From the NCBI GenBank assembly GCA_036365145.1, contig JAEOAD010000040.1, forward strand, positions 12,464,501 to 12,528,500: DNA of 64,000 bases, written 5' to 3'. The position numbers were made by a program, and so were the translations under genes. The notes beneath the pieces were generated by a model. That model was given only the letters and a program-made list of their open reading frames with translations. It ran no database searches and had not been told where the DNA came from. Within the stretch, counting starts at the first letter, position 1; each line of letters starts with the position of its first letter. Shown one piece after another: positions 29,218-40,143 of the stretch. This DNA comes from Orientallactaga sibirica. Lineage: Eukaryota > Chordata > Mammalia > Rodentia > Dipodidae.

Positions 29218-29429
29218 TTTTTTTTTTTTAATACTTTTATTTATTTACTTGAGAGAGAGACAGAGGGCACACCAGGGCCTCTTGCCACTGCATACCATTC
29301 CAGATGCATGCACCATTTTGTACATCTGGCTTTATGTGGGCACTGGGGAATTAAACCTGGGCCTTAACTGGGAATTAAACTTAGGCTTTGCAAGCAAGCA
29401 CCTTTAACCACTGAGCTATCTTTTCAGCC
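29218..29429 (-). mobile_element. DIP-like SINE with internal duplication
   Basis: The GGGAATTAAACCTGGGCCTT segment is followed by a second GGGAATTAAACTTAGGC, a short tandem duplication within the element. Confidence 0.9.
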
Positions 29430-29750
29430 AGAGGCCCTGAGTTAAGAAACAAAGTCCTGGCATGAGCAATTCGAGGCTGGCTAGAGAGCTCCACGGTCCC
29501 TTAATCCCAGGCTGCTCTGAATACCTGCCTAGCTGCTGTTCCATAGTCCATGGAGGACTTTCAGCCATGACATCTGCCTCCCAAACAGCAGGAGGGACAA
29601 AGAAGGGATGGAAGGCCTAGGAGCAAAGGGCAGACTTTCGTTACCTAAGGAGATTCCCTTGGAGCTGACATGGAGTCCTGTGGCTTATATCCTGTTGGCC
29701 AGAACTTGATCACACAGACATAGCTTCTCAGAAGAGAAGCTGAGAAATAG
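29430..29750. other. Single-copy stretch, no gene seen
   Basis: No recognised repeat or gene. Confidence 0.4.
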
Positions 29751-30172
29751 TGTTCTATTCGTCAGGGTTCTCCAGAGAAACAAAACCAGGGATTGAGTGT
29801 GTGTACACGTGGATGCAGGAGCTGGCAAGTCCAGTCCCGCAGAGCAAACAGGCAGGCTGGAGACTCAGCTGTAGACCGAGTTCACTGCCCATCCAGAAAG
29901 AGCCAGTGTTACAGATGAGAACTGAGTCTGCTGGAAGATTCTCTCCTGCTCAGTGGAGGTCAAGATCAGTCTTTTGGGTCCATTCAGGCTTTCAACTGAT
30001 TGGATGCAGCCCTCCTCTCTCATGGAAGGTAATGTGTCGTCCAAACCCACTGATTTGTATGTGATGCTCATTGAAAAACACCTTCAACAGAAACACTCAG
30101 AATAATGTTTGGCCAAGTATCTGGGCCCACTATGGGCCAGCGAAGTTGACATCTAAAATTAACCATCATAGG
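29751..30172 (-). mobile_element. MLT2-type ERVL LTR, antisense
   Basis: GTCAGGGTTCTCCAGAGAAA at the left and GTTGACATCTAAAATTAACC at the right are the complements of MLT2 LTR ends. TCAACTGATTGGATG lies between in the expected order. Confidence 0.75.
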
Positions 30173-30327
30173 CTTTTTTTTTTTTTTTTTGAGGTAGGGT
30201 CTTACTCTAGCCCAGGCTAACCTGGAATTCACTATGTAGTCTCAGGGTGGCCTTGAACTCATGGTGATCCTCTTATCTCTGCCGCCCAAGTGCTTGGATT
30301 AAATATGTGCGTCACCACGTCCAGCTC
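30173..30327 (-). mobile_element. B1-like SINE
   Basis: Antisense B1 immediately after the MLT2 end; ends CACGTCCAGCT. Confidence 0.92.
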
Positions 30328-30379
30328 AACCTTGAGATTTATTAGTGCAGCACACTGGGTGTTCAGAGCTGGCTCACTC

Positions 30380-30556
30380 TTGCTATTTCCCTCCTGCTGC
30401 TGTGACTAGATGTGACACCCCAGCAGTCAGTCTGCTCTGACCTGTTCTCCCCACCATGATGAAAACTGATGAAAAACCGAAATAAACCTTTTCCTTCCAT
30501 AAGCGGCTGCTGGTCAGGTGTTTTGTCTCAGTCATGAGAAAGTAACTGCTAGCGTT
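30380..30556 (+). mobile_element. MaLR-type LTR, 3' part
   Basis: AATAAACCTTTTCCTTCC, GTCAGGTGTTTTGTCTCAG and ATGAGAAAGTAACTGC match the 3' ends of the LTRs at 14.2 and 40.7 kb. Confidence 0.65.
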
Positions 30557-30559
30557 AGA

Positions 30560-30705
30560 CCTCTCAGCCTCCGTACAAGTGGGGATGGTTATCTGTATTT
30601 TTACATAAAGATGTGGAGAGATTAAGGAACTTGGCTAAGAATGGCCCATCAGTCATTGGCAAGCTATGATTCAAATCCAGCCTGTCCAATGTCTGAGCCC
30701 AAGAA
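30560..30705 (-). mobile_element. MIR relic
   Basis: AGAGATTAAGGAACTTGGC, CAAGCTATGATTCAAATCC and AACCACCAG follow antisense MIR. Confidence 0.75.
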
Positions 30706-31667
30706 CCTAACCACCAGTCTGTCCCCCTACATCCCTTTCCAAAGCCCTCTGGCCATCTGCCTCTTCACTTCTGTGGCAATACAAGGCAGTGGGGTAAGTG
30801 GCAAGCAATTAGTACCACTCAGACAGGGACAGTTTCCATCTCCCCGGAGCTGCTGGAGAAGGTGTCATAGCAGGAATGGGACCAAGTTGGGGGATGGTGG
30901 AGGGGCAGGATTGAGAAGACTGGAAGGTGGTGTGCCAAGCTTGGGGCAGTGGACTGGGTAAACACGTGGAGACAGGAAAAGAAATAGCGTGTTTAAGAAC
31001 TAACAAACATCCAGGCTAAATCATAGGTTGCTTACAGGAGAGTTCTGAGAAGGCTGGCATTCAATGAAGGAGGAACTTGAACTTGAATGTGGGTCTAAAC
31101 AGCTGAACGGTATTCAGCTGACAGCGGGTAGCGACTGGAGGGTTTTGTAACAGTGAAAACACGAGATGCAAGCAGTTTCTTCAGGAATAATGCGGTGCTT
31201 GCAGGACGTGTGACAAGCATGAGGCTGGGAAATTAAGAGGCTTTTGACATGATCTAGACATGAGGTAATGAGAACTTGAGGCAGAGCGTCAGCACAAGGC
31301 GCGGGTGGAACGAGAGGGATGTGAGAGGCCTCATGGGAGCTGGCAGTCACCAGGGAGCTCTGCCGTGATGGAAGCCTGGGCGATGGGGCGATATTGTTTG
31401 AAAGAGAGAGAGAAGAGTTACAGGGGACCTCCCCGCCACCCCAGCCCCAAACCTCTGCAAAGTCTGGGCTTTTTCACTCACTTACATTCACTAGAGGTAG
31501 CCATGAATTTCTGGCCAGCTTCTCTTTTTTTCTGCGACAAAAAAGCCGGGCCCAGCAGAGAAGACTAAGGTGGAGGGGAGAGCGTGGGCTCAGAGCCCAG
31601 GAGTGGTCTATGATGAGTGCTGCCCCTCACTAGCACTGTAAATGAAGACACACGGCTTCGTTTCTCT
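30706..31667. other. Single-copy stretch, about 960 bp, no gene seen
   Basis: Frames of 65-106 codons in several phases, no recognisable domain. Confidence 0.5.
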
Positions 31668-31699
31668 GAGATTCAGCCTCTTTTTTATATACTTTTTTT

Positions 31700-31872
31700 G
31701 GGTAATTTTACTTATTTATTTATTTATTGGTTTTTCGAGGAAGGGTGTCACTCTAGGTCAGGCTGAACTAGAATTCTTTATGGAGTCTCAGGCTGGCCTC
31801 GAGCACTCGGCCATCCTCCTACCTCTGCCTCCCGAGTGCTGGGATTAAAGGCGTGTGTCACCATGCTCAGCT
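31700..31872 (-). mobile_element. B1-like SINE
   Basis: (TTTA)n tail complement, TCGAGGAAGGGTGTC and end CATGCTCAGCT. The cluster 31680-32307 is bracketed by GAGATTCAGCCT and GAGATCCAGCCT. Confidence 0.9.
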
Positions 31873-31879
31873 GTAATTT

Positions 31880-31927
31880 GTTTTAAAATATATTCTATTA
31901 TCTATTTATTTGAGAGAGAGAGAGAAA

Positions 31928-31970
<43 letters not shown>

Positions 31971-32119
31971 TGGTCACACCAGGGCCTCCAGACACTTCAA
32001 ACAAACTCCAGATTCATGTGTTCCCTTGTGCATCTGGCTTACGTGGGTCCTGGAGGATCGAACTGGAATCCTTTGGCTTTGCAGGCAAACACCTTAACCG
32101 CTAAGCATCTCTCCAGCCC
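31880..32119 (-). mobile_element. DIP-like SINE
   Basis: Antisense copy with a long pure GA tract; ends CATCTCTCCAGCCCC. Confidence 0.93.
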
Positions 32120-32307
32120 CATTTTTTTTTTATGAGAGCAAGAGAGAGAGAATTGGCACACTGGGGCCTCTAGCCCCTGCAATCGAACTCCAGACGTGTG
32201 CCACCTTGCATGCATGTGCAATGTTGTGCGCTTCCTGGAGAGTTGAACATGGATCCATAGGCTTCGCGCAGGCAAGCGCTTTAACGGCTAAGCCATCTCT
32301 CCAGCTC
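32120..32307 (-). mobile_element. DIP-like SINE, variant with extra TGCATG motif
   Basis: Short GA section, then CACCTTGCATGCATGTGCAA and TTGTGCGCTTCC replacing the CATCTGGCTTACGTGGG section. Confidence 0.88.
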
Positions 32308-32319
32308 GAGATCCAGCCT

Positions 32320-32799
32320 ATTTAAATAGAGAGGACTTGATGGGGCACTTGGAAGATTGTACCAAAAGCCATAAGCAGTTGGTACCATGTCTGGCACGTA
32401 CATGTTCAATAGCCGTGGTGAACACACTGCTCTTTTCTAAGTGATTTACATATTCTGTTGTCTCTTACTATCAATGCGGAGTAAAGGGGTCCAGGATTCT
32501 CACAGCTACCAAAATCCTCAGGTACTAAGTTCTGCTGTATACTCTAAATCATCTCTAGATTATTTAGTATACTCAGTACAATTAAAATACTATGTAAATA
32601 GTTGTTCAGCTATATCGTTTTGGGAAAGACAACAAGAAAAATATTGGTACATGTTCAGTACAGGCAAAATTTATTTATTTATTTTTTTGGTCAGTTATTA
32701 GTTGACTTTGAAGACGTGGAGCCTAAGGACATGGAGGGCTGAGCGTACTCTCTTCGTAAGCATCCCGCCATGAGGGGGATGCCGCGCTAACCCCCACCT
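32320..32799. other. Single-copy stretch, no gene seen
   Basis: About 480 AT-rich bases without a recognised repeat. Confidence 0.45.
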
Positions 32800-32922
32800 C
32801 ACAGATGAAACAATGAGGTGCTTGCTGACGTCACTGCAACGAGATGAGGCTGAACTGGGGCTGGAACCCTAGCCATCCAGGTTCAGTCTGCTGTCTTTAC
32901 CGCCATGCAGCACATGCATTAA
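32800..32922 (-). mobile_element. MIR relic
   Basis: CTCACAGATGAAACAATGAGG, ACTGGGGCTGGAACCC and TCAGTCTGCTGTCTTTACC match antisense MIR. Confidence 0.7.
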
Positions 32923-32934
32923 TAAGCACAGCTG

Positions 32935-33140
32935 GGGGCTGGAGAGATGCTTAGCGGTTAAGCCTGAGAAGCCTGAGGACCCAGGTCCGATTCCCCAGTA
33001 CCAACGTAAGCCGTAGATGTACAAGGTGGCTCATGTGTCTGTACTTCGTTTGCAGTGGCTGGAGGCCCTGGTGTGCCCATTCTGTCTCTCTGCCCCCCTC
33101 TCTCTCTAAATAAATAATAAATATTTTAAAAATATTTAAA
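32935..33140 (+). mobile_element. DIP-like SINE
   Basis: Head GGGGCTGGAGAGATGC with a one-base deletion in the A-box region; AATAAGCA on both sides. Confidence 0.92.
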
Positions 33141-33192
33141 TAAGCAAAGACAGTGTTTGAGGTCATGTCAGGGATATTAAAAAACAGGACAG

Positions 33193-33392
33193 CCGGGCGT
33201 GGTGGTGCATGCCTTTAATCCCAGCACTCGGGAGGCAGAGGTAGGAGGATCACCGAGAGTTCAAGGCCACCCTGAGAATACATAGTGAATTCCAGGTCAG
33301 CCTGGGCCAGAGTGAGACCATACCTCAAAAAAAAAAAAAAAAAGAAAGAAAGAAAGAAAAGAAAAGAAAAAAGAAGAAAAGAAAAGAAAAGA
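33193..33392 (+). mobile_element. B1-like SINE with target-site duplication
   Basis: Intact GCCGGGCGTGGTGGTGC head, (GAAA)n/(AAAAG)n tail. AAAAAACAGGACA and AAAAAACAGGATA flank it. Confidence 0.94.
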
Positions 33393-33408
33393 AAAAAACA
33401 GGATAGCT

Positions 33409-33606
33409 GGGGCTGGAGGGATGGCCTAGAAGTTAAGATGATAACCTGCAAAGCCAAAGAACCCAGGTTTGATTCCCCAGGACCCATGTTAGCCAGATGC
33501 AGAAGAGGGCGCACGCGTCTGGAGTTTGTTTGCAGTGGCTGGAGGCCCTGGCGTGCCCATTCTCTCTCTCTCTGTCAAATAAATAAAAATAAAATTAAAA
33601 TTAAAA
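33409..33606 (+). mobile_element. DIP-like SINE
   Basis: GGGGCTGGAGGGATGGCC head; tail AAATAAAAATAAAATT leads straight into the next B1. Confidence 0.93.
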
Positions 33607-33608
33607 AA

Positions 33609-33775
33609 GCCGGGCATGGTGGCGCACGCCTCTAATCCCAGCACTGAAGAGGCAGAGGTAGGAGGATCACTGTGAGTTCAAGGCCACCCTGAGACTGCAG
33701 AGTGAATTCCAGGGCAGCCTGAGCTAGAGTGAAACCCTACCTCGAAAAACCAAAAACAAACAAACAACAGCAACC
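33609..33775 (+). mobile_element. B1-like SINE
   Basis: GCCGGGCATGGTGGCGC head in the tail of the DIP; followed by a third AAAAACAGGACA. Confidence 0.93.
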
Positions 33776-33789
33776 AAAAAACAGGACAA

Positions 33790-34430
33790 CCAAACCGGTG
33801 GCAGCACTGATCTGTGAGAATGTGGTTGGAAGCACGCAATTCACTTCAACAACCTGCCTAAGTGTAAAACGCTTGTAGGTACTTTCCGTGAGATCATTCC
33901 CATGCCAGCGATTTCCCTCCACTCAAGCCCAGGTGGAGAGTGCCAATCAGAGAACGTGCCAATCAGAGCTCTTCAGGGGAAAACAAGCTGCTCTGTAAGT
34001 GCTGAAGGGGGTTTGGGGAGCCTCCCAGGCTCTCTGGAGAGGCAGCCCTAAGAACTGCTTCCCATTCTTTCCTGAAGCACCTTCCTAGATTAAGATCAGT
34101 CTTGACTGCTGGCTCTTAGCATTGATTGAGATGCAACCAGAGAATTTCAGAAAGCTTGTTTCTAGTGGACTCACGAGTCAAGACAATAACAATGTCCTAG
34201 GGCTAGAACACTCCTTTTCTCTGTTGTTCCGATGACCTAAGTTGTCCAGATCTGAGCACCCTGCAGAGACCAAGGAGACTGCACCAGGCTACCCACCTGC
34301 TAACATGGAATTCCACACCCTACAGGGTCCCTTGACGGTTTCCTCTGGGTCTCTCTGGGGGTATTTCATAACACTGATGCCAGCCTGCTCCCAAGGGCTT
34401 TGTTCAGGGCTGTGCCTCTCCACGCTGCTT
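33790..34430. other. Single-copy stretch, no gene seen
   Basis: About 640 bases without a recognised repeat. A tandem GAGTGCCAATCAGAGAACGT / GTGCCAATCAGAGCTC doublet lies near 33940-33970. Confidence 0.45.
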
Positions 34431-34672
34431 CTTCCTTCCTTTCTTCCCTCCTTTCCCTCCCTCCCTTCTCTCCCTCCTTTTCCTTCCTTCCTTCCCTTCT
34501 TTCCCTCCCTCCCTCCTCCTTCCGTCCCTCCCTCCTCTTTCCTTCCTCCTTCCTTCCTCCCTTCCTCCCTTCCTCCCTCCCCCCTCCCTCCCTCCCTCCC
34601 TCCCTCCCTCCCTTCCTTCCTTCCTTCCTTCCTTCCTTCCTTCTTTCCTTTTTTCCTCCTTTCCTTCCTTGT
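34431..34672. repeat. Long (CCTT)n/(CCCT)n pyrimidine tract
   Basis: About 240 bases of almost pure pyrimidine on the plus strand; source of 90-200-codon low-complexity frames. An antisense B1 follows. Confidence 0.97.
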
Positions 34673-34689
34673 TGTTGCCTCCCATCCCA

Positions 34690-34801
34690 AGGCAGACACT
34701 CTTGCCCAGGCTGATACAGAACTCTGTAGCCCCAGGCTGGCCTTGAACTCATGGTGATCCTCCCCGAGTGTTGGGACTAAAAGGTGTGTGCCACTACCGG
34801 C
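34690..34801 (-). mobile_element. B1-like SINE, diverged
   Basis: AAGGCAGACACTCTTGCCC start; lacks the CTACCTCTGCCTC section; ends CCACTACCGGCTT. Confidence 0.82.
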
Positions 34802-34817
34802 TTTTCTCCTGATGGTT

Positions 34818-34991
34818 TTTTTTGTTGTTGTTGTTGTTGTTGTTTGTTTGTTTTCGAGGTAGGGTCTCACTCTAGCCCAGGCTGACCTGGAATTCACTAT
34901 GTAGTCTCAGGGGGGCCTTGAACTCATGGTGATCCTCCTACCTCTGCCTCCCAAGTGCTGGGATTAAAGGTGTGCACCACCACGCCCGGCT
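34818..34991 (-). mobile_element. B1-like SINE
   Basis: (TTG)n tail complement, TCGAGGTAGGGTCTC, ends CACGCCCGGCT. Confidence 0.94.
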
Positions 34992-35376
34992 CTCATCAAG
35001 GTGATGTTTTATATCACCTTGCACAGGTCACCTTAATGGTTTTGCTTTATTTTATTTTACTAAAAATGGCAAGCATTCTCTCGTCTCAGAGTTAATGATT
35101 GGGAACTGGCTATTTAATGATTGGATGGTATTTTGATAGCAGAAGTGGCAAGGACAGGAAAACCAGAGATTTGTGGCTTCCCGATGAAGGTGGCAGGACG
35201 TGCTGATCTTTTCTCCTTCTCACTTTAAACATCCAAAGGAGATACATTTTAAAGTATCTGCGCAGCCAATCTCTTCTGAGAAGCTCACGCCCACACTTGG
35301 CTCTTCATACCGTCCCGTTAACCATCTTCCGTTCTCTTTCCTCTTTAATACCCAGGCTTAAATCTATATTAAAACC
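34992..35376. other. Single-copy stretch, no gene seen
   Basis: About 385 AT-rich bases without a recognised repeat. Confidence 0.4.
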
Positions 35377-35668
35377 TTTTTTTCTTTTTTTTAAATAAAA
35401 TATTTATTTATTTATTTATTTATTTATTTGAGAGGGAGAAAGACAAAGAGGCAGATAGCCAGGGAGGGAGAGAAAGAGCGCGTGCGAGAAAGAGAGACAG
35501 AGAGAGAGAGAGAGAGAGCACAACAGGGCCTCCTGCCACTGCATACAAACTCCAGATGTATATGCCACTTTGTGCATCTGGCTTTACATGAGTACTGGGC
35601 AACTGAACCCAGGCCATCAGGCTTTGCAGACAAGTGCCTTTAACTGTTGGATCATTTCTCCAGCCCCC
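35377..35668 (-). mobile_element. DIP-like SINE
   Basis: (ATTT)n tail complement of about eight units, an extended GA tract with AGGGAGGGAG and GCGCGTGCG interruptions, ends CTCCAGCCCC. Confidence 0.92.
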
Positions 35669-35945
35669 CCCCCCAAACCTTTTCTTAATAGACTCCAAAT
35701 TTGCTTAAAAAATAAATAAATAACATATCTGCATACTAGTTAGAGAAAGTGGTTGTGAGTTCCCTAATCACTGAACTGGCCCTTCAGTCTCTTGTTCACA
35801 AATGGCAGTTTTGCAAAGATGATACCTGCGGGGTACAGGAAAAATAAAGTCTTGAAAAATGCTACACAACTTGAAGCTGTATAACTGGAGATATTAAGCC
35901 TGTAGCCAGTTTAGGAGGGAATGCGGCTCTGTAACCAATGCTTGA

Positions 35946-36036
35946 CATTTATTATTTATTTGTGGTGCTGGGAATTGAACCCAGGGCTTCACAGATATCA
36001 AGCATGTGTTGTACCGATGGCCATACCTGTAGCTCT
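35946..36036 (-). mobile_element. ID-type SINE relic
   Basis: TGTGGTGCTGGGAATTGAACC, CAGGGCTTCACAG and TACCTGTAGCTC match the complement of an ID element head. About 270 bases to its left show nothing recognised. Confidence 0.65.
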
Positions 36037-36111
36037 GACATTTACATTTTACTAAAGGGTATTTAATCCTAAAACTCTAAAGGAATTAATAGCCTATATT
36101 CATTACTTTCT

Positions 36112-36330
36112 TTTGAAAATATTTTATTATAATTTATTTATTTATTTGAGAAGAGAGAGAGAGAGAGGATGAGAGAGAAAGGGGAACCAGGGCCTTTAGC
36201 CACTGCAAACAAACTCCAGACGAATGTGCCACCATGTATAACTGGCTTACATGGGTTTTGGGGAGTTGAACCTGGGTTCTTAGGCTTTGCAGGCAAGCAC
36301 CTTAACTGCTAAGCCATCTCTCCAGTCCTG
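36112..36330 (-). mobile_element. DIP-like SINE
   Basis: Antisense copy ending CTCTCCAGTCC. Confidence 0.92.
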
Positions 36331-36905
36331 CAGTACTTTCTTATTGCTGTGACAAAATACCCTAACCCACTGTGGCTGGTGTCCTTTTCAAAATGGGAAT
36401 TGGGGGGAACTGGAGAGATGGCTTAGCAGTTAAGGTGTTGCCAGCAAAGCCAAAGGACCCAGGTTGCATTCTCCAGGACCCACATAAAGCCAGATGCACA
36501 AGGTGGTGCATGCATTTGGAGTTTGTCTTCAGTGACTACAGGCCCTGGCATACCAAGTCTCTCTTTCTGCCTCTTTTTCTTCTCAGTGTTTTCTCTCTCT
36601 CAAATAAAATAAAACAATAAAAAAAGGGAACTGGACACAAACATGTACCTGGAGGTAGAGTATGCCATATGACGAGGAAGAAGGCGAAGACAGAGGTCAA
36701 GTGATGCATCTACAACCAAGGGACACTGCCTTCCACAGCAACCCAGTGGCAGCCAGGGAGAGGTACCCAACAGCCCTCAGAGAACCAACCAACACCTGCA
36801 CCTCAGACTTCTGGCCGCCAGACCTGGAAGGTGGGATATTCTGTTGCTTACGTCACTCTGGATAAAACGCTGTCATAGCTGCCTTAGGAAATGAACACAG
36901 CACCT
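36331..36905 (+). mobile_element. MLT1-type MaLR LTR relic split by a DIP
   Basis: GCTGGTGTCCTTTTCAAAA precedes the SINE; GGACACAAACATG, GGCGAAGACAGAGG, GATGCATCTACAACCAAGG and ATTCTGTTGCTTACGTCAC follow it, in MLT1 order. The 36331-36371 piece may be a different MaLR fragment. Confidence 0.6.
36405..36627 (+). mobile_element. DIP-like SINE
   Basis: ACTGGAGAGATGGC head, CAAATAAAATAAAAC tail, inside the MLT1 relic; GGGAATTGG and GGGAACTGG flank it. Confidence 0.92.
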
Positions 36906-37027
36906 TACACGGAATCCCTCTGTGCCAATCAGAGGCGGTGAAGGCAGTGGACACAAGTTCTTTCATACCGACTCTCTTCATTTATTGCCTTAACATCTTA
37001 CTTTCTTAAAGTGCACATATTTCTCTG

Positions 37028-37162
37028 AAAGGCTTGAGAGATGGCTTAGCAGTTAAGGTGCTTGCGTGTAGAGCCAAAGGACCCAGGTTCTATTCCCCAG
37101 ATGCATAAAGTGGTGCGTGTGTCTGGAGTTCATTTGTAGTGGCTGGAGGCCCTGGCATACCC

Positions 37163-37216
<54 letters not shown>

Positions 37217-37253
37217 CTCTGCTTCCAAATAAATAAAATGTTAAAAAAAAAAA
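37028..37253 (+). mobile_element. DIP-like SINE with (TG)n in its CT-rich part
   Basis: The usual CTCTCT section is replaced by about 21 TG units (37171-37213) before CCAAATAAATAAA. Confidence 0.92.
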
Positions 37254-37469
37254 GGTTACTATCATCAGTTCTTTACATGTGATGGGATATTGTATTTTCC
37301 AGATATGATCACAATAGCTCTCATTCCACATTGTCCTTCTAGAACCTGGCCAACTCTCTATTGTGTGGTAATGCCCAGTTTTCTTCTCTGCAAATATAGG
37401 TGGTCTGCAATTCACTTGTAACCAACAGAAAATTGTACAAGTAAGGCTAGATGATTTCTCTCTCTCTTT

Positions 37470-38160
37470 TTTTCTGTTTTAAATTGAGAACTTTAATGTA
37501 TGAACATATTGCAAATCGGTTTTGCTACCATCACTCTTATGTTCCCTCTCCCCAACACCCCTTCCACTGAGGGTCCTTCTCAGTGGAGTTATCGGTAATT
37601 ACTGTAGGGTCATGAAAACACCAGTCAGATTGTGTTGGGGGCAGACAGTGCCTCAGAGCACAACATCCCACCATGCGGCTCGTATGTCCTTTCTGCCCCT
37701 TCTTCCACAATGTTCCCTGAGCCTTAGCGAGCATGTTAGAAGTCTCCTCTAGTGCCTCCCATTCCTTGAGTGCTGTAGACCTGGTGCGCCAGCCTGTCCT
37801 TTTTCTGTCTTTTTTACCCAGTAAAACTTTGCCTCACATTCTGTGAGTTGATGGTCTTACTTGTACAACACCGGACCCCATAACACTTGCCTGGCTGGCT
37901 GATTTTGTAGCTTACAGGATCCACTGCTGGTTCATACTGTTGGTGATCTTTACCACGCCCCCCAGCAGCTCCCATGATGAGAGCTAGCCAGCACGGAGAC
38001 GGCTTCCATTCAGGTCCAGCATGATCCGCTCACAATGTCCTGAGACCACATCCTGTGGTATCTTCAGCAACAAGGTCTTACCATTTAGTTCTCATGGATA
38101 ATCAAGCGCTTTGGCAATGACCTACATTGTTCTGGAGGCCTCAAGGACCAACAGCTCACT
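37470..38160 (-). mobile_element. Old L1 3' end, antisense
   Basis: CCCTTCTTCCACAATGTTCC followed by CTGAGCCTTAGCGAGC parallels the younger L1 piece at 40640-40690. Continues through L1-like 3' UTR sequence to about 38160. No ORF2 frame is visible. Confidence 0.5.
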
Positions 38161-39895
38161 ATGGGGGGTGGGGGCGGCGGCTACCCAATTCTAGCACTGG
38201 GATTTACCAGCAACAGAGGCTGCATGATTTGTTGATGCAGCTGTTGCCCTGGGGGGTAGATTGAGGTTACTGTATTAGGAGGAAGCCTGAACTGTGGAAG
38301 ACACACCACTTGGAAAGCCTTAGGACTAGGCAAAGACAAGAGTATTGAGCAAGGCTGCACATTACTATGGTGCTTTTGCTCTTCTGGCCACTTGAGGGTC
38401 TCCATACCAAAGTCTTCCCACCAAGCCCCCTTGATTCCTGACCCACGGAGACCAGCAGATGTCACAGAATGACGGCTGGTCACTGTGTTTTGGGGTGACT
38501 TATTATGAAGCAATGGGTAATAGCCACGCCTTAATGCAACACTCTGATAATTAAATTTCTTGGACTTCCAAAGCAACTATTTCAGAATTTAATTTTCCTT
38601 GGGAAAGGGTGGGAAGCACAGGGGAGAAAAAACGTGATTTGGTAACCTAGAAGCATCTACTTCATAGATTCCCCTGGAGGCTGGGGAGCCGTTTTGTGAG
38701 CTCCCCTTGGCATTGGGCCACATTCTGCTTTCGGAATGGAGATATCTGTTCAGGGTGTACCTCAGCAGTGCAGATCCATTGCAGCTCATACTTATGTAAA
38801 TCAGTAAATTTACATCGTTTGGAGAATCTTTCCCCCCCAACCCCTCAACCCCCCCCCCCACAGTCCATTTCCAAAGGTGTTTTAATTATGCAAAATTGTG
38901 CGGGGGGGCCCCTTGCCTTGCGGACAGGAACAAGTTCATTATCACTGGCTGCAGTCTTGCATAGTGAGTTTTCCAACTTTCAAAGGCTTCCGTGTGCAGT
39001 GACAGGCCGGCACTAATGCAGATGATTCTTATTCCACTTGTGAGACGGTGGGAGGGCCAGCATGGTAAAGGTGTTTGTTCTTGGAATCATGTCCCAGCCC
39101 TTGGCGTATAGCTCTGATTTGGCTTTGCTCAATTATGAAGACCTGTCCCCCCAACCCCCACCCCCGATCATTTCCTTCCGACCAGAGAAAGCCTGCGCCC
39201 CTTTGAGCGGCTCATGTTCCAAACACCCCCGAGTTGCCTGTGGCTTGTTTTCTATGGCTTCTTTGATGAGGCCTCCTTACAGCAGGACATTTGAATAAAT
39301 AATCCCCTTTTCCCTCTTTTGTTAGAAGGAGTTCTTGCCTGCTGTTGCTGGTCTCCAAGACAGCCCTCAGCATTTACTGCCGGGAATTAAGATGCCCGTG
39401 AAGTGCATGCTTTGCGCCGCAAATGCTTTGCGAAGGAGACCTCAGGCAACCTTGTTCAGCCATGAAAAAGTCCCAATTGGCAAACAGTCATTTGGAGCCT
39501 GACAATTAGTTAAGAATCTCTGAAGACGATGGCTAAGGGGCAACAAAGAAGCCGAAAAGGCCTCATAATCCCTTGTTTGTGACTCCTAAGTGGTAGCTGC
39601 TTAAAGTGACTTCTGCAAGCAGACAGCTGGTTCTTCCATTGACACTTAATTAGATAATCATGGGGCTGTGAGATCCCTTAATCCACTCTTCTGCATTAGC
39701 TGGGCCTTTGAGGCTTTCTGGGTTTGAGTGTTCCAGAATCCTCAGGGGCTGTCCTTGTACTTACACTTGGAAAAGTCAAAACACACGGGAGAAAGGAGAC
39801 ATCTGGTCTTTCTAATGGAGACGGACTGGCGTGAGTTTTGTGAAGTAATTCCCTTTGCTTCCTGAGCAATCTGTGGGGCACATCAATCTTTTAGT
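38161..39895. promoter_or_regulatory. Candidate conserved non-coding element in repeat-free DNA
   Basis: The longest repeat-free stretch of the window, about 1.7 kb. Its right half (39300-39720) has the texture of conserved regulatory DNA: ACAATTAGTTAAG, ACACTTAATTAGATAATCA, CCCAATTGGCAAA and AACAAAGAAGCC. No frame looks coding. Function is inferred from composition and repeat depletion only. Confidence 0.35.
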
Positions 39896-40143
39896 CAATG
39901 GAGAGGTTCCCCCATAAACTCATGTGTTTTGAATGCTTAGCTTTCAACTGGTGGCAATTTGGGAGGTGTCATGTTCTTAGGAATGGGCTTAGGGCAATGA
40001 CAGCCAGCTCCCCATTCCCAGAGACCATCACTCTTGGTCCTTTCTGCCAGCTACTATGGCAACATGGGATGCCCAGCCTCTCGTCTGCCATCGTTTTCCC
40101 CTGTCTTCATGAGGCTTCCTCTTTCCTCCCAACAACTGCTTTT

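Noticed and set aside
34289..34897. 202-codon minus frame and overlapping frames rich in Lys/Arg/Glu/Gly or Ser/Pro/Phe
   Set aside because: Translation of the (CCTT)n/(CCCT)n tract and adjoining B1s; open only because the repeat lacks stops in some frames.
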